Shown here piece by piece: positions 20,530 through 29,955 of a stretch of DNA of 36,182 nt (positions are counted from its first letter, which is position 1; every line of letters starts with the position of its first letter). A program made the position numbers and the translations under genes. The stretch covers positions 1-36,182 of the IMG/VR virus record IMGVR_UViG_3300013132_000121. One strand, written 5' to 3'. This stretch comes from a virus. Below the pieces are notes generated by a model. It was not told the origin of the DNA. It did not search any database and saw only the letters and a list, made by a program, of their open reading frames with translations.

Positions 20530-21453
20530 ATGCTTTCTTTGTTTTGCCCTCACTGTGGCGGTACTAGCTCAAATCATGCCCTAGCAGAAGGGGAAGCCGA
20601 TCAAAAGGCGATCTCCGATCTTAAAAAGCAGGTGGCAGAGGAGCAAAACGAAGAGATGAGAGCTCTCTTGAAATCACGCCTTGGCATCCTTGAAAAGGAA
20701 GTACAAGCGACTGCTGACTTTCAAAAAGAGCTAGAAAAAGCTACCGCCAAGCTTCACTCGGCGATAGCAAAAATAATGAGGAATGGACAGGGCAACCTCT
20801 TAATCAATATGACTCCTCAGCAACTGAGAGATTTTTTGATCAGTGAGGGCTTGGGCGATGCAGTGGTATTTTTTCAAAAAGCCCAGCTCGATATCGTCGA
20901 CTTGTCAAATAAGGCGATGATCGCAATCGATCCTACATTCATCAGCGGTGATCCCGATTTAATCAGTGCGACAATTACTCGCACAATTCAAAGCGTATTT
21001 GATGATGCCCTATTGCCTGAGATAAGCAAGGGCATAAAGGATGCAGTCAGCACAGCTGCAGTCATAGGATCGATAAAATCCCCGCTCGATGCACTCGCTC
21101 AAACATTTGATAGGGCTACTCGATCAAATACGACAGAAGCCCGCCTAAAGATCGCTGAGTTTGGGCGATCGGTGCAGGCAGTAAACGCAGAGCAAGCAGG
21201 GCTAGATCTATTCATATATGTGGGACCGAAAGACGGTATAACTCGCCCTTTTTGTCGCAAGATTATAAGCAAGGGAAGAGTCTTTAAAAAAGATCAAATC
21301 TTAAAAATGAACAATGGGCAGGGGGCGGGACCTGTGATCACGACTGCAGGTGGCTATAACTGTCGGCATTCATGGTCGCCTGTCAGCAAGGGATTTGCCA
21401 AGGTGATGGGACTAGATGTGGCAACAAATAACGATATCAAGGATTTACAATGA
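20530..21453 (+). CDS. Minor head protein, Mu F-like
   Basis: This 307-residue protein starts with a CPHCGG zinc-knuckle-like motif. A long charged helical region follows (about 25-85), and then the C-terminal Mu F-like domain with YVGPKDGITRPFCRKI and GGYNCRHSWSP. That domain is found in minor head proteins that sit at the portal vertex or are ejected with DNA (Mu gpF, SPP1 gp7 family). The start with only a short cysteine motif before the helices is unlike Mu gpF. It overlaps the next gene by four bases. Confidence 0.7.
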   Translation: MLSLFCPHCGGTSSNHALAEGEADQKAISDLKKQVAEEQNEEMRALLKSRLGILEKEVQATADFQKELEKATAKLHSAIAKIMRNGQGNLLINMTPQQLRDFLISEGLGDAVVFFQKAQLDIVDLSNKAMIAIDPTFISGDPDLISATITRTIQSVFDDALLPEISKGIKDAVSTAAVIGSIKSPLDALAQTFDRATRSNTTEARLKIAEFGRSVQAVNAEQAGLDLFIYVGPKDGITRPFCRKIISKGRVFKKDQILKMNNGQGAGPVITTAGGYNCRHSWSPVSKGFAKVMGLDVATNNDIKDLQ

Positions 21454-22400
21454 TAAAAGCACAGCAAGGCAAAGACTATAATTTTTTGTGGCAAGCTCCA
21501 TCTGCTATCAGTGGCACGCCATCAATTACTTTTCATTTAGAAAGTGGCGATATCACATCTAGCATGACACAAGGGCGGGCGTCTTTGACTGCTACTGCCA
21601 TATCAGGCGATAGGCGTAGTCTCACGCTATCAGCATCTGCCACAAGCCTAAATCCTTTTCAAAGCCAAGCTTTTCTATTGACTGACGGGGATGACTATTT
21701 CTCTATCAAGCCTATTCGCATTGTGGGCACAAGCCTAATCATTGCTGATCCACTGCCAAGAGATATCTCTTTTACTACATCAGCAACCGTGCAATTTGCA
21801 TCATGGACATATACGGCGAGCAGTGCGACTATCACAGCAAGCAGGGGCGATATCGCATTTACTATCGACTATGTGCAGAGCCTTGGCGGGCAGACAATTA
21901 ACAAGGTCGAAAAGGGAATCTTAAAGGTCGTCCCCCGCCCTTTTGATACAGGGCTAGACCATGCTCGATTATGTGGCATATTCCCACATATCGCAGATAT
22001 CGCCCCAAGGCGTGCAAATGGCTTTGAAGAGATTATATCTGCATCCCTCGATGAGCTCGCTCTATATGTCAGAGACTTGATCGTGCCTGATGATGTCGAT
22101 GAGGATGATATCCATAATGCAAATGAGCTTTTGCAGGCTCACGCATATCTAGCTATCGCCCGCATTCATGAGATCAATGGCAATATTGACTTGAGCGAGA
22201 AGATGCGTAATAGGGGCATCGAGCTTGCAGACCTAGGCATGAGAACGATCAGCCTAGATCTAAATAAGAATGGCACAATCGAGGATAACGAGCTTAACAT
22301 CAGAGCCAAGGGAAAAGGCTATATTACTGGGAATATGGCAAGTCGTATCGTGTCAAATGATGAAAAAAGCTTCATGCCATCTAGGGCGATGAGACACTAA
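21450..22400 (+). CDS. Head-tail connector candidate with an EF-hand-like loop
   Basis: This 316-residue protein has a beta-rich N-terminal half (1-165) that resembles small beta-sandwich virion domains. The helical C-terminal half (about 170-265, LCGIFPHIADIAPRRA, SLDELALYVRDL, then QAHAYLAIARIHE) resembles helical head-tail adaptors. At 270-281 DLNKNGTIEDNE has every ligand position of an EF-hand calcium loop, with Asp1, Asn3, Asn5, Gly6, Ile8 and Glu12. The gene lies between the minor head protein and the tail-completion genes. The connector role is inferred from position. Confidence 0.5.
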   Translation: MIKAQQGKDYNFLWQAPSAISGTPSITFHLESGDITSSMTQGRASLTATAISGDRRSLTLSASATSLNPFQSQAFLLTDGDDYFSIKPIRIVGTSLIIADPLPRDISFTTSATVQFASWTYTASSATITASRGDIAFTIDYVQSLGGQTINKVEKGILKVVPRPFDTGLDHARLCGIFPHIADIAPRRANGFEEIISASLDELALYVRDLIVPDDVDEDDIHNANELLQAHAYLAIARIHEINGNIDLSEKMRNRGIELADLGMRTISLDLNKNGTIEDNELNIRAKGKGYITGNMASRIVSNDEKSFMPSRAMRH

Positions 22401-22913
22401 ATGAAAACCAAGATCAATCTCTCTCTGCCATCATTGGCGATGACTCAGCCTAAAATGTTGGCCATAGGGCTCGACATGGTATCGATCATCAAGATGCGAA
22501 TTTACAAGGGCATAGATGCAAATGAAAAGCCATTTTTAGCGTACTCGACGAAGCCTTTGTATGTATCTAAAAAGAGCCCTCTTGGCAGACGGCTTGCCCC
22601 CAAGGGCGGGATCAAGACAAAGAGCGGAATGTATTTTGAGGGCGGATATCGTGAATACAAAGAAAAATCACGCAAGCGGTCAAATGCGATCGAGGGGCAG
22701 ACCGCAGAAGTCGATCTCACACTATCAGGAATGATGATGCAAAATTTTACGGTGCTATCATCGACCGCTCGTAGCTTTATTATTGGCTTATTGCCTCCTG
22801 TGAGACACTATGGCTATAATGTAAATCAAAAAAGGTCTTTCATCGGGCTGTCGCCTAAAGAGGTCGATCAGCTGATTGAGATCGTAAAAATAAATCTTCT
22901 GGAGACCACATGA
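22401..22913 (+). CDS. Head-tail joining / virion morphogenesis protein candidate
   Basis: This 170-residue basic protein has the order seen in phage virion morphogenesis proteins (Mu gpG-like neck or tail-completion group): a middle LTLSGMMMQNFTVLSS and a late HYGYNVNQKRSFIGLSPKEVDQL. In relatives the R-x-F-I/L-G-L-S segment is near the C terminus. It starts directly after the previous stop and overlaps the next gene by four bases. A role at the neck is likely; the exact family is not certain. Confidence 0.6.
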   Translation: MKTKINLSLPSLAMTQPKMLAIGLDMVSIIKMRIYKGIDANEKPFLAYSTKPLYVSKKSPLGRRLAPKGGIKTKSGMYFEGGYREYKEKSRKRSNAIEGQTAEVDLTLSGMMMQNFTVLSSTARSFIIGLLPPVRHYGYNVNQKRSFIGLSPKEVDQLIEIVKINLLETT

Positions 22914-23371
22914 GCAAAGGCATTTCATCAGCCATAGATCATCTCATCGATCGCCTAGAGAGCCTAACGCCCAAGAGCGATTCTTATCATCATTTTGTCT
23001 GCATCAGTGATGCGAGTGGCAGAAATTTATCCTTGGAATCGAGATCAAATCAAAACAGACTTTTTGATATCCGCTTTCAAACACTAGCTCAAGATGACGG
23101 GCAGGCAGGCATAAGCGGGCGTAAAAGAATCGATTTACTATTGAGAATCCGCTATGATATAGGCGGGGATTTAGCACTGCTAGACCGCATGATCGCAGAG
23201 GATTCTAGTCAGCTGATCAACTCTCTAAAACAACCTGAGTATCAATTTGATGATACGGGCATAGTATCGCTCATCACAAGCACAGCCACACTATCCGAGA
23301 TCTCAAATGATCCTAGTCAGGTCGGCTATCTCTTAACTCTACCATTCACTCTTTTATATCTTGAGGATTAA
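22910..23371 (+). CDS. Tail terminator candidate
   Basis: This 153-residue protein opens with a helix (SSAIDHLIDRLESLTP) and continues as alternating strands with RIDLLLRIRYDIGGD and LLTLPFTLLYLED at the end. The size and the helix-then-strand layout, and the place just before the major tail protein, match tail terminator or completion proteins (lambda gpU-like). No sequence motif proves it. The next gene starts three bases after its stop. Confidence 0.5.
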   Translation: MSKGISSAIDHLIDRLESLTPKSDSYHHFVCISDASGRNLSLESRSNQNRLFDIRFQTLAQDDGQAGISGRKRIDLLLRIRYDIGGDLALLDRMIAEDSSQLINSLKQPEYQFDDTGIVSLITSTATLSEISNDPSQVGYLLTLPFTLLYLED

Positions 23372-23373
23372 AC

Positions 23374-24666
23374 ATGACAGTAACACATAGAAGTATATCA
23401 GTCTCATCAGAGGCGTCTTTTGGCTCTATCGATAGCTCAAACGGTCTCCCATCTCCTAGCGGGCTAAGTTTTATTTCTTTACCCTGCGAGCGTGATCCCA
23501 TCGTGATCTATGGCGATGTAGTGGTCAATGAGAGAAGCGAGGGGCGTGATGGTCCTCATGGGCTACCTCCAGAGCCTGACACAGTATGGAGCGGGTCAAG
23601 CCGAGTACAGAGACGCACTGGGCAGGTGCAGATCACTATCGACTTTACTACAGTCGGAGCAGATGCAAATACTTATGCAGGGACAGGGCTTGGCAAGCTT
23701 TTAAATGCGGGCTTCCTAACTAGCCTCCCGCTCTTTACCAGTGCTGACACTGTCACAGGCGACGATGTCAATTTTTTCACTCCCACAACCACAAACACAA
23801 ATTACAAGATCGGCGGTATTGTGGGCAGTATCATTGCGGGGCGTTGTGAGTACTCAGCAGTAACTAGCAACAATAGAGCAGGTGCAGGCAAGATCGGCGT
23901 TTCTCCTGCTTTTAGCGATGAGCCTGCTACAATTTATCCGCTTCAAACTTGGTATGTTCCCACCTCAACCTCAAGCGGGCAAGTGGTCGAATCACTTTGC
24001 TTTAGAGTCGACGGCGTGGGCTTTAGAACCTATGCTTATGGCTGTAAACTAGCATCTCTAAATATCAGCGTGACTAATGGTCGCCTATTGGGACAATTTA
24101 CATTCCAAGCAGCTCTCATCCAAGACGATCACGCTAACGCAAGCGGTCCTGTCGAGCCTGTTGTTTTAGGCGGTGCGACTCAGCATTTTAGAAATGCTTA
24201 TGCGGTAGTTTCTAGCCCTGTGGCATATTCTAGAAGCAATATCGCAGGTACTACAGGCGAGGAGTTGGATCGTATCGCTTTAGATGCTGAGACTTTTACA
24301 TTTAATATCACAAACACATTAACGCCCAAGGGCTTCTCAAATAACATTTTGACCATGTCCGACATGGAGGTGAGCAATGTTGATCTTGAATGTACCATCA
24401 CCTTGTCAGCAGTAAAAAGCGATATCGCAGACGATTTCAAGGATAGAGTTATCCGTCAAGTGTTAATAGGAACAGGACCTATCGGGAATGGCAAGGGCAT
24501 GGCTTTATTTATCCCTGCAGGATATCTCACAGTCGATCCTAATAAATATGATGTTAGCGGTGAGATTGTGAAGCAAGCCTTGACCTATAAGCATACCCGA
24601 TTCGGCGGTGATGTGGGTACTACACAGCCCGCAAATAGCCCTATCAGACTAGCACTAGGAATCTAA
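23374..24666 (+). CDS. Major tail tube protein candidate
   Basis: This 430-residue, beta-rich protein has few lysines and many Ser, Thr and Gly (for example TVWSGSSRVQRRTGQVQITI and TFTFNITNTLTPKGFS). It directly precedes the frameshifting chaperone pair and tape measure gene, where siphophages keep the tube gene. It is longer than many tube proteins, so an added surface domain is likely, perhaps the Thr/Ser-rich part at 100-200. No contractile sheath gene is seen nearby, which supports a non-contractile tail. Confidence 0.65.
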   Translation: MTVTHRSISVSSEASFGSIDSSNGLPSPSGLSFISLPCERDPIVIYGDVVVNERSEGRDGPHGLPPEPDTVWSGSSRVQRRTGQVQITIDFTTVGADANTYAGTGLGKLLNAGFLTSLPLFTSADTVTGDDVNFFTPTTTNTNYKIGGIVGSIIAGRCEYSAVTSNNRAGAGKIGVSPAFSDEPATIYPLQTWYVPTSTSSGQVVESLCFRVDGVGFRTYAYGCKLASLNISVTNGRLLGQFTFQAALIQDDHANASGPVEPVVLGGATQHFRNAYAVVSSPVAYSRSNIAGTTGEELDRIALDAETFTFNITNTLTPKGFSNNILTMSDMEVSNVDLECTITLSAVKSDIADDFKDRVIRQVLIGTGPIGNGKGMALFIPAGYLTVDPNKYDVSGEIVKQALTYKHTRFGGDVGTTQPANSPIRLALGI

Positions 24667-24667
24667 A

Positions 24668-25180
24668 ATGCTCTCATTTTCTACATCTTCACTCACTGCC
24701 ATTGAGGTAGCAATCACTTGCGATACAGCTCTAGACATGACAGATCAAGATAAGGTTTTATATCTCAAGGGGCAAAGAAACCTCTTGAAATGCAAGCCTG
24801 ATCAAAATCCTACTTTATTCGTGTTAAAAGCCTTATCGCCTGCTGAGAGAGAGGATGCAGAAATCAAAGCGGGTGCGTATACTAGAAGCGAGCTAGGGCG
24901 TATGCTATATCTAGAACAGCCTGACAGTAGCAAAGATCGAGCCTATTGGCACGACTCACTCACAGACAAAGAAAAGACGGCATTGGCAGAGTACAACGCA
25001 TATTTGAATAGAGTATATCAAGAGATGATCAAGATCTCGTGCGTTGAAATCAAGGGCGTCAGTGGGAAGCCTTGGGATTTGATTCAATCGATTAAACCAG
25101 ATATCGTGAGAGTGCAGACAATCGGCGAGCTAGTCGCCCACATATCAAATTTATCTCTGCTAGGTGAAGCGGGAAAATAG
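24668..25180 (+). CDS. Tail assembly chaperone, short (G-like) product
   Basis: This 170-residue helical protein ends at TAG 25178-25180, immediately after a slippery GGGAAAA. It starts one base after the tail-tube stop. It has conserved-looking helical segments such as LSPAEREDAEIKAGAY and SLTDKEKTALAEYN. Size, position between tail tube and tape measure, and the recoding site identify it as the upstream product of the tail chaperone pair, equal to lambda gpG. Chaperones of this type coat the tape measure protein during tail assembly and leave before completion. Confidence 0.8.
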   Translation: MLSFSTSSLTAIEVAITCDTALDMTDQDKVLYLKGQRNLLKCKPDQNPTLFVLKALSPAEREDAEIKAGAYTRSELGRMLYLEQPDSSKDRAYWHDSLTDKEKTALAEYNAYLNRVYQEMIKISCVEIKGVSGKPWDLIQSIKPDIVRVQTIGELVAHISNLSLLGEAGK

Positions 25181-25608
25181 CTATCGCATCCTCAATATGG
25201 CTATCGCAAAACAAGGGGCGATCATGGGGATGCGAGCAATGTAAATCACAGCCAAGGCTGAGGGGATTGCGTGGAGATTGTGGCGGTGCATTTAAACGGG
25301 GATTGCCCCATCTAGATGAGGATGAGCAAGGCTTGTTTATCCCTGCGTATAGAGTAGCTCCTAACTGCTCAGAAGAGTACAGCGATTTAAAAATAAGATC
25401 CTGCCCTGTGGCATCTGCAAACCTCATCGCCCCGATCGCTCAAAATTATTTTAGGCATATCAACAACTTATTTGATTTAAAAAACGCATATCCTAGCCCG
25501 TCTTGTGCTATTGTAGAGGCGATAGATTTATTGCATCATCACTACACAGAGCTAAAAAATAAGCTTGCTCAAGAGCAAATCGAGGAGGCACAAATTGGCA
25601 GAAAATAA
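24668..25608 (+). CDS. Tail assembly chaperone, -1 frameshift (GT-like) product
   Basis: A slip by one base at GGGAAAA (25171-25177) continues translation as IAIASSIWLSQNK and adds 143 residues to the TAA at 25606-25608, giving a fusion of about 313 residues (join 24668..25177,25177..25608). The extension has no start codon of its own near the beginning and holds a Cys cluster WGCEQCK with a later GDCGG, as many T-domains have. The T-like part normally binds the tape measure protein. The tape measure gene starts inside its end. Confidence 0.8.
25171..25235 (+). promoter_or_regulatory. Programmed -1 frameshift site: slippery heptamer plus nested stem
   Basis: The heptamer G-GGA-AAA is in the correct phase and is followed by TAG. 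Six bases later TCGCATCC (25184-25191) pairs with GGATGCGA (25228-25235), and inside it ATCGC (25203-25207) pairs with GCGAT (25218-25222). Lambda uses the close relative GGGAAAG. The spacing fits a stimulatory structure. Confidence 0.75.
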
Positions 25609-27742
25609 GATAGAAATCGAGGTTGATGTCATAGGCATGGAATCAGCTCAAAAAAAGCTAGATGGCATAGAGGGATCAGCCAAGGGCATCGGAGAGAGCG
25701 TCAAGGGCGTTGGCGAGAGCTTCAAGGGCGTTGGGGCGGTGGTGTCTGCTCAGGGCGGGGCTATGGGTGAAGCCTTTGGGGCTCTTGGTGAGTCAGTCAG
25801 TGGCGTAGTCGATGGCGTGGGGCAGTTTAGCGAGGCACTACAAAGCGGTGGCAAAATAGGCATCTCATCAGTCTTGGGTTTGTTAGGTCCTATCTCTGCG
25901 ATAGTCGGGGCTTTGGCTTTGGCTGTCGAGGCTTGGCGACAGTTTAGCGGTGCTGCTAAAGAAGCCGAGCAGATAGAGGCGGCAGTCAGTGCGGCAGCAG
26001 GCGATCTCACTGCAAAGATGGAGGAATTAGCAGACAAGGGAATCAAGGCAACATCTGATCAGCTTAAAAGCTTAATTTCATTAAATACAGAAGCTAGGTT
26101 AAAACTAGAAATATTAAATGAGAAAAATGCTAGTTTAACAAAAATCTATATTGAGCAGATGACAGCAGAGCGAGATTTAATCCGAGTTAAGGAAGAATAT
26201 AAAAATCTGACAAAAGAAGAGCTCTCTACTTTATCGGATTTAACTGCTGCCAACTTTAGATTAAAAGAGGCTAATCAGGCAGTAGCCAAGGCTCAAGATG
26301 AATTAACTCAGGGATATGCTGATGCACTTCCAGCAATAGAAAAAGCTCAGGAATATCAGAGAAATCTAGCTATGACTCAGCAAGAGGCAACAGATGCCTT
26401 GAAGGCTCAACTTGAGATACAAAAACAACACAATGACCTATTATTAGCAACATCTGATCTCAGCGATTACGAGCGTAATATACAGGCTAAGGAAGATGAA
26501 TTGATGGTTGATAGAGAGCTATCAGCCCAAAGAAATAAAAGCATAGCTGAGATACAGGCTCTCACAAAATCAATAGAGGATGAAAATAAAACTAGGGCTG
26601 AGGGCGAGGAATTATATCTAAAAGAAATCAAAAATCAAAAAGAATTGCAGGCATTAAAAGATGCAGAAGTTAAGCGACTAAAGGATGAAACCAAGGCAAG
26701 GGGCGATGCGTTTAGAGCAAGGCAACAACAGTTAATCGGAGAGCAATCACAAGTCAACGCCCTGAGAATACAGCTAGAAAAAGATGGCGTTGATGAACAA
26801 ATAGCACTAGCCGTCAACACATATACAACTCAGCAAAAATTAAATAAAAACAATAAAAATCAACTGATAATTGCAGAATTACAATATCAACAACAATTAA
26901 ATGATATTGCAGATCAGGAGATAGCAAGGCAACAGGCATCTCAGCTTGCTTTAGAGCAGTCTCAGCTTGCTAAAATCGGCTCTTTGCAGGAGGAAGCCTA
27001 TAAAGAGATCGAGATAGAAAAGACCAAGGAACAGGCTAAAAAAGACCTGACTGACAAGATGGCTTTGCTAGATATACAGCTCACACAGACGGGCTATGAT
27101 CAGCAAATCGCAATGCTAAACAAGCAGATGGAGATCGAGCTTGCTATTGTTGAAAAGGGCAGTTTAGCAGAGTTAGAAATCAAAAAGAGATATCAGCTTG
27201 CGACTAAGGGAATGCACAATGAAAGCATTACAATGCTCAGAGATTTTGCAGACGCACAGGCTCAATCTTTTACTGCATCCTTGGCATCTGCCATCATGGG
27301 CGGGGAATCGATTCAAGCCGTACTCAAGGCGAGTCTGCAGGGCTTGGCTACCGAGGCACTAGCACGATCTTTATATGAGGGGGCGGCAGGCTTGGCGAGT
27401 CTTGCCCTTGGTCCTGTCGGTGGCGTGTCTGCGTCTCAGCATTTTGCTGCGTCCGCTGCTTTTGCGGGCGTGGCTACTGTGGCAGGCTTGGCGGGCTCTG
27501 CAATCCCATCCTCAAAAGCTAGTGCATCAAGTGGATCATCTCCGAGCGGGATGGCACAGACAACACAGGTACAACGCCCAGAAGCTCAAAAAAGCGAGCC
27601 TATGGTTTTCAATGTAAACTTCTCGGGTGCGACTATCTATGATACAAAAGAGTCTGCCAAGAGAGCTCTCAGCGATGAGATCGTCAAGTACATAAACGAG
27701 CCTAGAAGAGGTTCGCCAAGATTGAGAGTACAAAATGCCTAG
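25595..27742 (+). CDS. Tail tape measure protein
   Basis: A TTG at 25595 with GAGGAGG six bases upstream is the best start and gives 715 residues; another TTG-type start 30 bases earlier has no site. The N-terminal part repeats a Gly-rich helix pattern (GESVKGVGESFKGVG), then a hydrophobic span (SVLGLLGPISAIVGALALAV) near residue 100. About 350 residues of charged coiled coil rich in Gln, Glu and Lys follow, then an Ala/Gly hydrophobic C-terminal part (AAGLASLALGPVGGVSASQ). This is the plan of tape measures, which set tail length and help DNA pass the membrane. At about 0.15 nm per residue the tail would be near 107 nm. Confidence 0.88.
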   Translation: MAENKIEIEVDVIGMESAQKKLDGIEGSAKGIGESVKGVGESFKGVGAVVSAQGGAMGEAFGALGESVSGVVDGVGQFSEALQSGGKIGISSVLGLLGPISAIVGALALAVEAWRQFSGAAKEAEQIEAAVSAAAGDLTAKMEELADKGIKATSDQLKSLISLNTEARLKLEILNEKNASLTKIYIEQMTAERDLIRVKEEYKNLTKEELSTLSDLTAANFRLKEANQAVAKAQDELTQGYADALPAIEKAQEYQRNLAMTQQEATDALKAQLEIQKQHNDLLLATSDLSDYERNIQAKEDELMVDRELSAQRNKSIAEIQALTKSIEDENKTRAEGEELYLKEIKNQKELQALKDAEVKRLKDETKARGDAFRARQQQLIGEQSQVNALRIQLEKDGVDEQIALAVNTYTTQQKLNKNNKNQLIIAELQYQQQLNDIADQEIARQQASQLALEQSQLAKIGSLQEEAYKEIEIEKTKEQAKKDLTDKMALLDIQLTQTGYDQQIAMLNKQMEIELAIVEKGSLAELEIKKRYQLATKGMHNESITMLRDFADAQAQSFTASLASAIMGGESIQAVLKASLQGLATEALARSLYEGAAGLASLALGPVGGVSASQHFAASAAFAGVATVAGLAGSAIPSSKASASSGSSPSGMAQTTQVQRPEAQKSEPMVFNVNFSGATIYDTKESAKRALSDEIVKYINEPRRGSPRLRVQNA

Positions 27743-28928
27743 TTATGATAAATCGCCAAATTTCATGCTCATGAGCGACTTTGACGCTCGCAATTTTACA
27801 TCAACGCTTTACACAAGGGCGGGATCAAATATTGCGTTAAATAGCAGTGGTCAAGTCGTTTTTGATGATCCTGTCTATTTCTTAAATGGGCGTGGTCAAT
27901 CTGCCACAACATCGCTCAAGGCGTGCCTAGAAGCTGATCTAGGCGATACATGGGCTATCTCTATAGATAGTCAAGATCGTATTAAGTGGGAATGCACAGC
28001 TAGTCAAAATCAAGATATCGAGACTCAATTTGGGGGCGGTGGTATTTGGGGGCTAGACGGTGATTATACAAACATGAGCGGGACATCAGTCACCTTTGCG
28101 GGGCAGTGGCAGAGGGGGAATCAAATTTTTTGGTCTGCTGGTAGTGCTCTATATGGGCGTATATCATATAGCGACTCATCGACTGCATATCCGACTTATT
28201 ATCCATCATTCCCAGTTGCCCAAGATGTCCCATCGCTTTTATCTGTTCGATCGGGCAGTGGCATTTATTGCCTGCAGTCAGCAGAGGAAGCCTTATTTAG
28301 CGACTATGTGCAATGGGTTCTCGGTGATGACGGCAGAGTGATGCAGATCGTCAATCATGTCGCAAATGCAAGCCTAGTTAATTTCTCTTGGGTTGATACA
28401 GCCTTTAGAGACAGATTAGGATTTAGCGGGCTCGAGACATGGCAGACGATCTATGGTCGCAAGGTCATGATCGCTGACAATGTCATGCCCGGCGTCCTAG
28501 CTCCATCTCGACCATACGAGGATCATCATCTTGCGTTTGATAGAATAAGTGACACTAGGAGAAAAGGAGATGGCAGCTATGGCACAAACTTTAAAGGCAG
28601 TTTTGCAAAATCTGTTTTGCGATTTTATATCGATGGTATCGCAGACATACAGGATGACTATCGCCGATTTATATTTGATCTTGGCGAGTATTTTTATATA
28701 GGCGCAAAGATCAGTTTAATTCAAGAGGTGGGCGAGCCAAGATTGAATCGCATGACGACTCAAATCAACGCATCATCGCCTGCATATAGCCTCACTCACA
28801 CAAGCGAGGACAATGGAATGCACGGGATTATTACAGGCACGATCACAAGCATCACTAGCGATCTGCCCTTTGAAAATCGCATCATGAGACGCATCCCCGT
28901 CTCCATGGAGATTGCCCATGACAAATAG
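27735..28928 (+). CDS. Minor tail protein (distal tail/baseplate region), hypothetical
   Basis: This 397-residue protein overlaps the end of the tape measure gene by eight bases. It is beta-rich with many aromatic residues (IFWSAGSALYGRISYSDSST, DETQFGG-like Gly runs, VLRFYIDGIAD). The last 130 residues (SKSVLRFYIDG to the end) look more regular than the Ser/Tyr-rich first half. By position it corresponds to the distal tail protein that joins tube and hub in siphophages. I do not recognise a specific family, so the name is positional. Confidence 0.55.
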   Translation: MPSYDKSPNFMLMSDFDARNFTSTLYTRAGSNIALNSSGQVVFDDPVYFLNGRGQSATTSLKACLEADLGDTWAISIDSQDRIKWECTASQNQDIETQFGGGGIWGLDGDYTNMSGTSVTFAGQWQRGNQIFWSAGSALYGRISYSDSSTAYPTYYPSFPVAQDVPSLLSVRSGSGIYCLQSAEEALFSDYVQWVLGDDGRVMQIVNHVANASLVNFSWVDTAFRDRLGFSGLETWQTIYGRKVMIADNVMPGVLAPSRPYEDHHLAFDRISDTRRKGDGSYGTNFKGSFAKSVLRFYIDGIADIQDDYRRFIFDLGEYFYIGAKISLIQEVGEPRLNRMTTQINASSPAYSLTHTSEDNGMHGIITGTITSITSDLPFENRIMRRIPVSMEIAHDK

Positions 28929-29955
28929 CTTTACTCTGCCCTTGGCGGGCAATAACGCAAGGCTAGAGCCTGATGCGTTCATAGCAGGCAAAGACATCAG
29001 CGATCTGCAGAGTCAGCTTGGCAAGGTGGGCAGACTGCAGAACTATATTCATGCCTATCATGGTACAGGTGCGATCATCACGCAACACTTTGAGGATGGT
29101 ATTTTCTATTATTCATCAGCCACTTTGAGAGAGGTCTGCAGATGGAGAATCCCTGCAATATCAGCAAATCATAAGACGATAAAGATCACGCTCAAGGGCG
29201 GTGGCACAAATGGCAAAGTCTTTTTTACTCTCTCGAATAGCAGTAGCTCAGGCTCAAAAGACTTCACCTTCAATTCTACTAAATTTGATCAGGGCTCGAT
29301 TACCTTGGCGTCTGTGAGTGCTGAGTATAGCTATCTAGTCTTGAGCGTGCAGAATACAATACAGATCGATTATCTATGTATCGATTATCTGCCTCTCACT
29401 TCCCCATTGGCAGAGAGCAGAGTAAACGCCGTCTATATGAACAGCTTTTTTTATCCCTTTGGCGATGACTCCTTTGATATGGATCAACCTCTCTCATCAG
29501 CCCTAGGGCAACAGCTCATAAACAATATCAGAGTACTGCAGAAAAGACCTCGTATGCTTTTTAGTGCGAGCGGGCTAGATCTTCCAGAGTCGACAACAAG
29601 TCCGACTTTTGGGCATCTGCGACCACAAAAGGGCTTGACCGTCAATGATTTATTTGCATTAAATACAAGCTTCATTTCATGGTATAATCGCAATAGGCTC
29701 GGATTTACATACAAGCTAGTCATGTATGTCGAGAACCTGACCGCCCATGACTTCTCTTTTTCTGTATATAATAGACAGATCACGATCACTGCAGGCACGA
29801 CGGCACAGTGGGTCGAGTATGACATCGCAACAATTTTCAATGCTGACGGCGTGGACGGTGATCTATCTATGCCCTTGATTGAGTTTTCACCTAGGATGAC
29901 ATACTTTTTGACAAACGCATCACCTATCTTATCGATCTCTTTTTGGGGGGCATGA
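28918..29955 (+). CDS. Minor tail protein, hypothetical
   Basis: ATG 28918 has GGAG seven bases upstream and gives 345 residues; an in-frame TTG at 28912 is less likely. The start overlaps the previous gene by 11 bases and the stop overlaps the next start. The protein has alternating strand patterns with KTIKITLKGGGTNGKVFFTL and SFSVYNRQITITAGTTAQW, fitting two or more beta-sandwich domains of the carbohydrate-binding or virion type. A tail-tip or baseplate role is inferred from place in the operon. No family is recognised. Confidence 0.55.
   Translation: MTNSFTLPLAGNNARLEPDAFIAGKDISDLQSQLGKVGRLQNYIHAYHGTGAIITQHFEDGIFYYSSATLREVCRWRIPAISANHKTIKITLKGGGTNGKVFFTLSNSSSSGSKDFTFNSTKFDQGSITLASVSAEYSYLVLSVQNTIQIDYLCIDYLPLTSPLAESRVNAVYMNSFFYPFGDDSFDMDQPLSSALGQQLINNIRVLQKRPRMLFSASGLDLPESTTSPTFGHLRPQKGLTVNDLFALNTSFISWYNRNRLGFTYKLVMYVENLTAHDFSFSVYNRQITITAGTTAQWVEYDIATIFNADGVDGDLSMPLIEFSPRMTYFLTNASPILSISFWGA

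Noticed and set aside
27375-27617. 80-codon plus-strand frame rich in Arg, Leu and Trp
   Set aside because: It is an out-of-frame shadow of the Ala/Gly-rich end of the tape measure gene.
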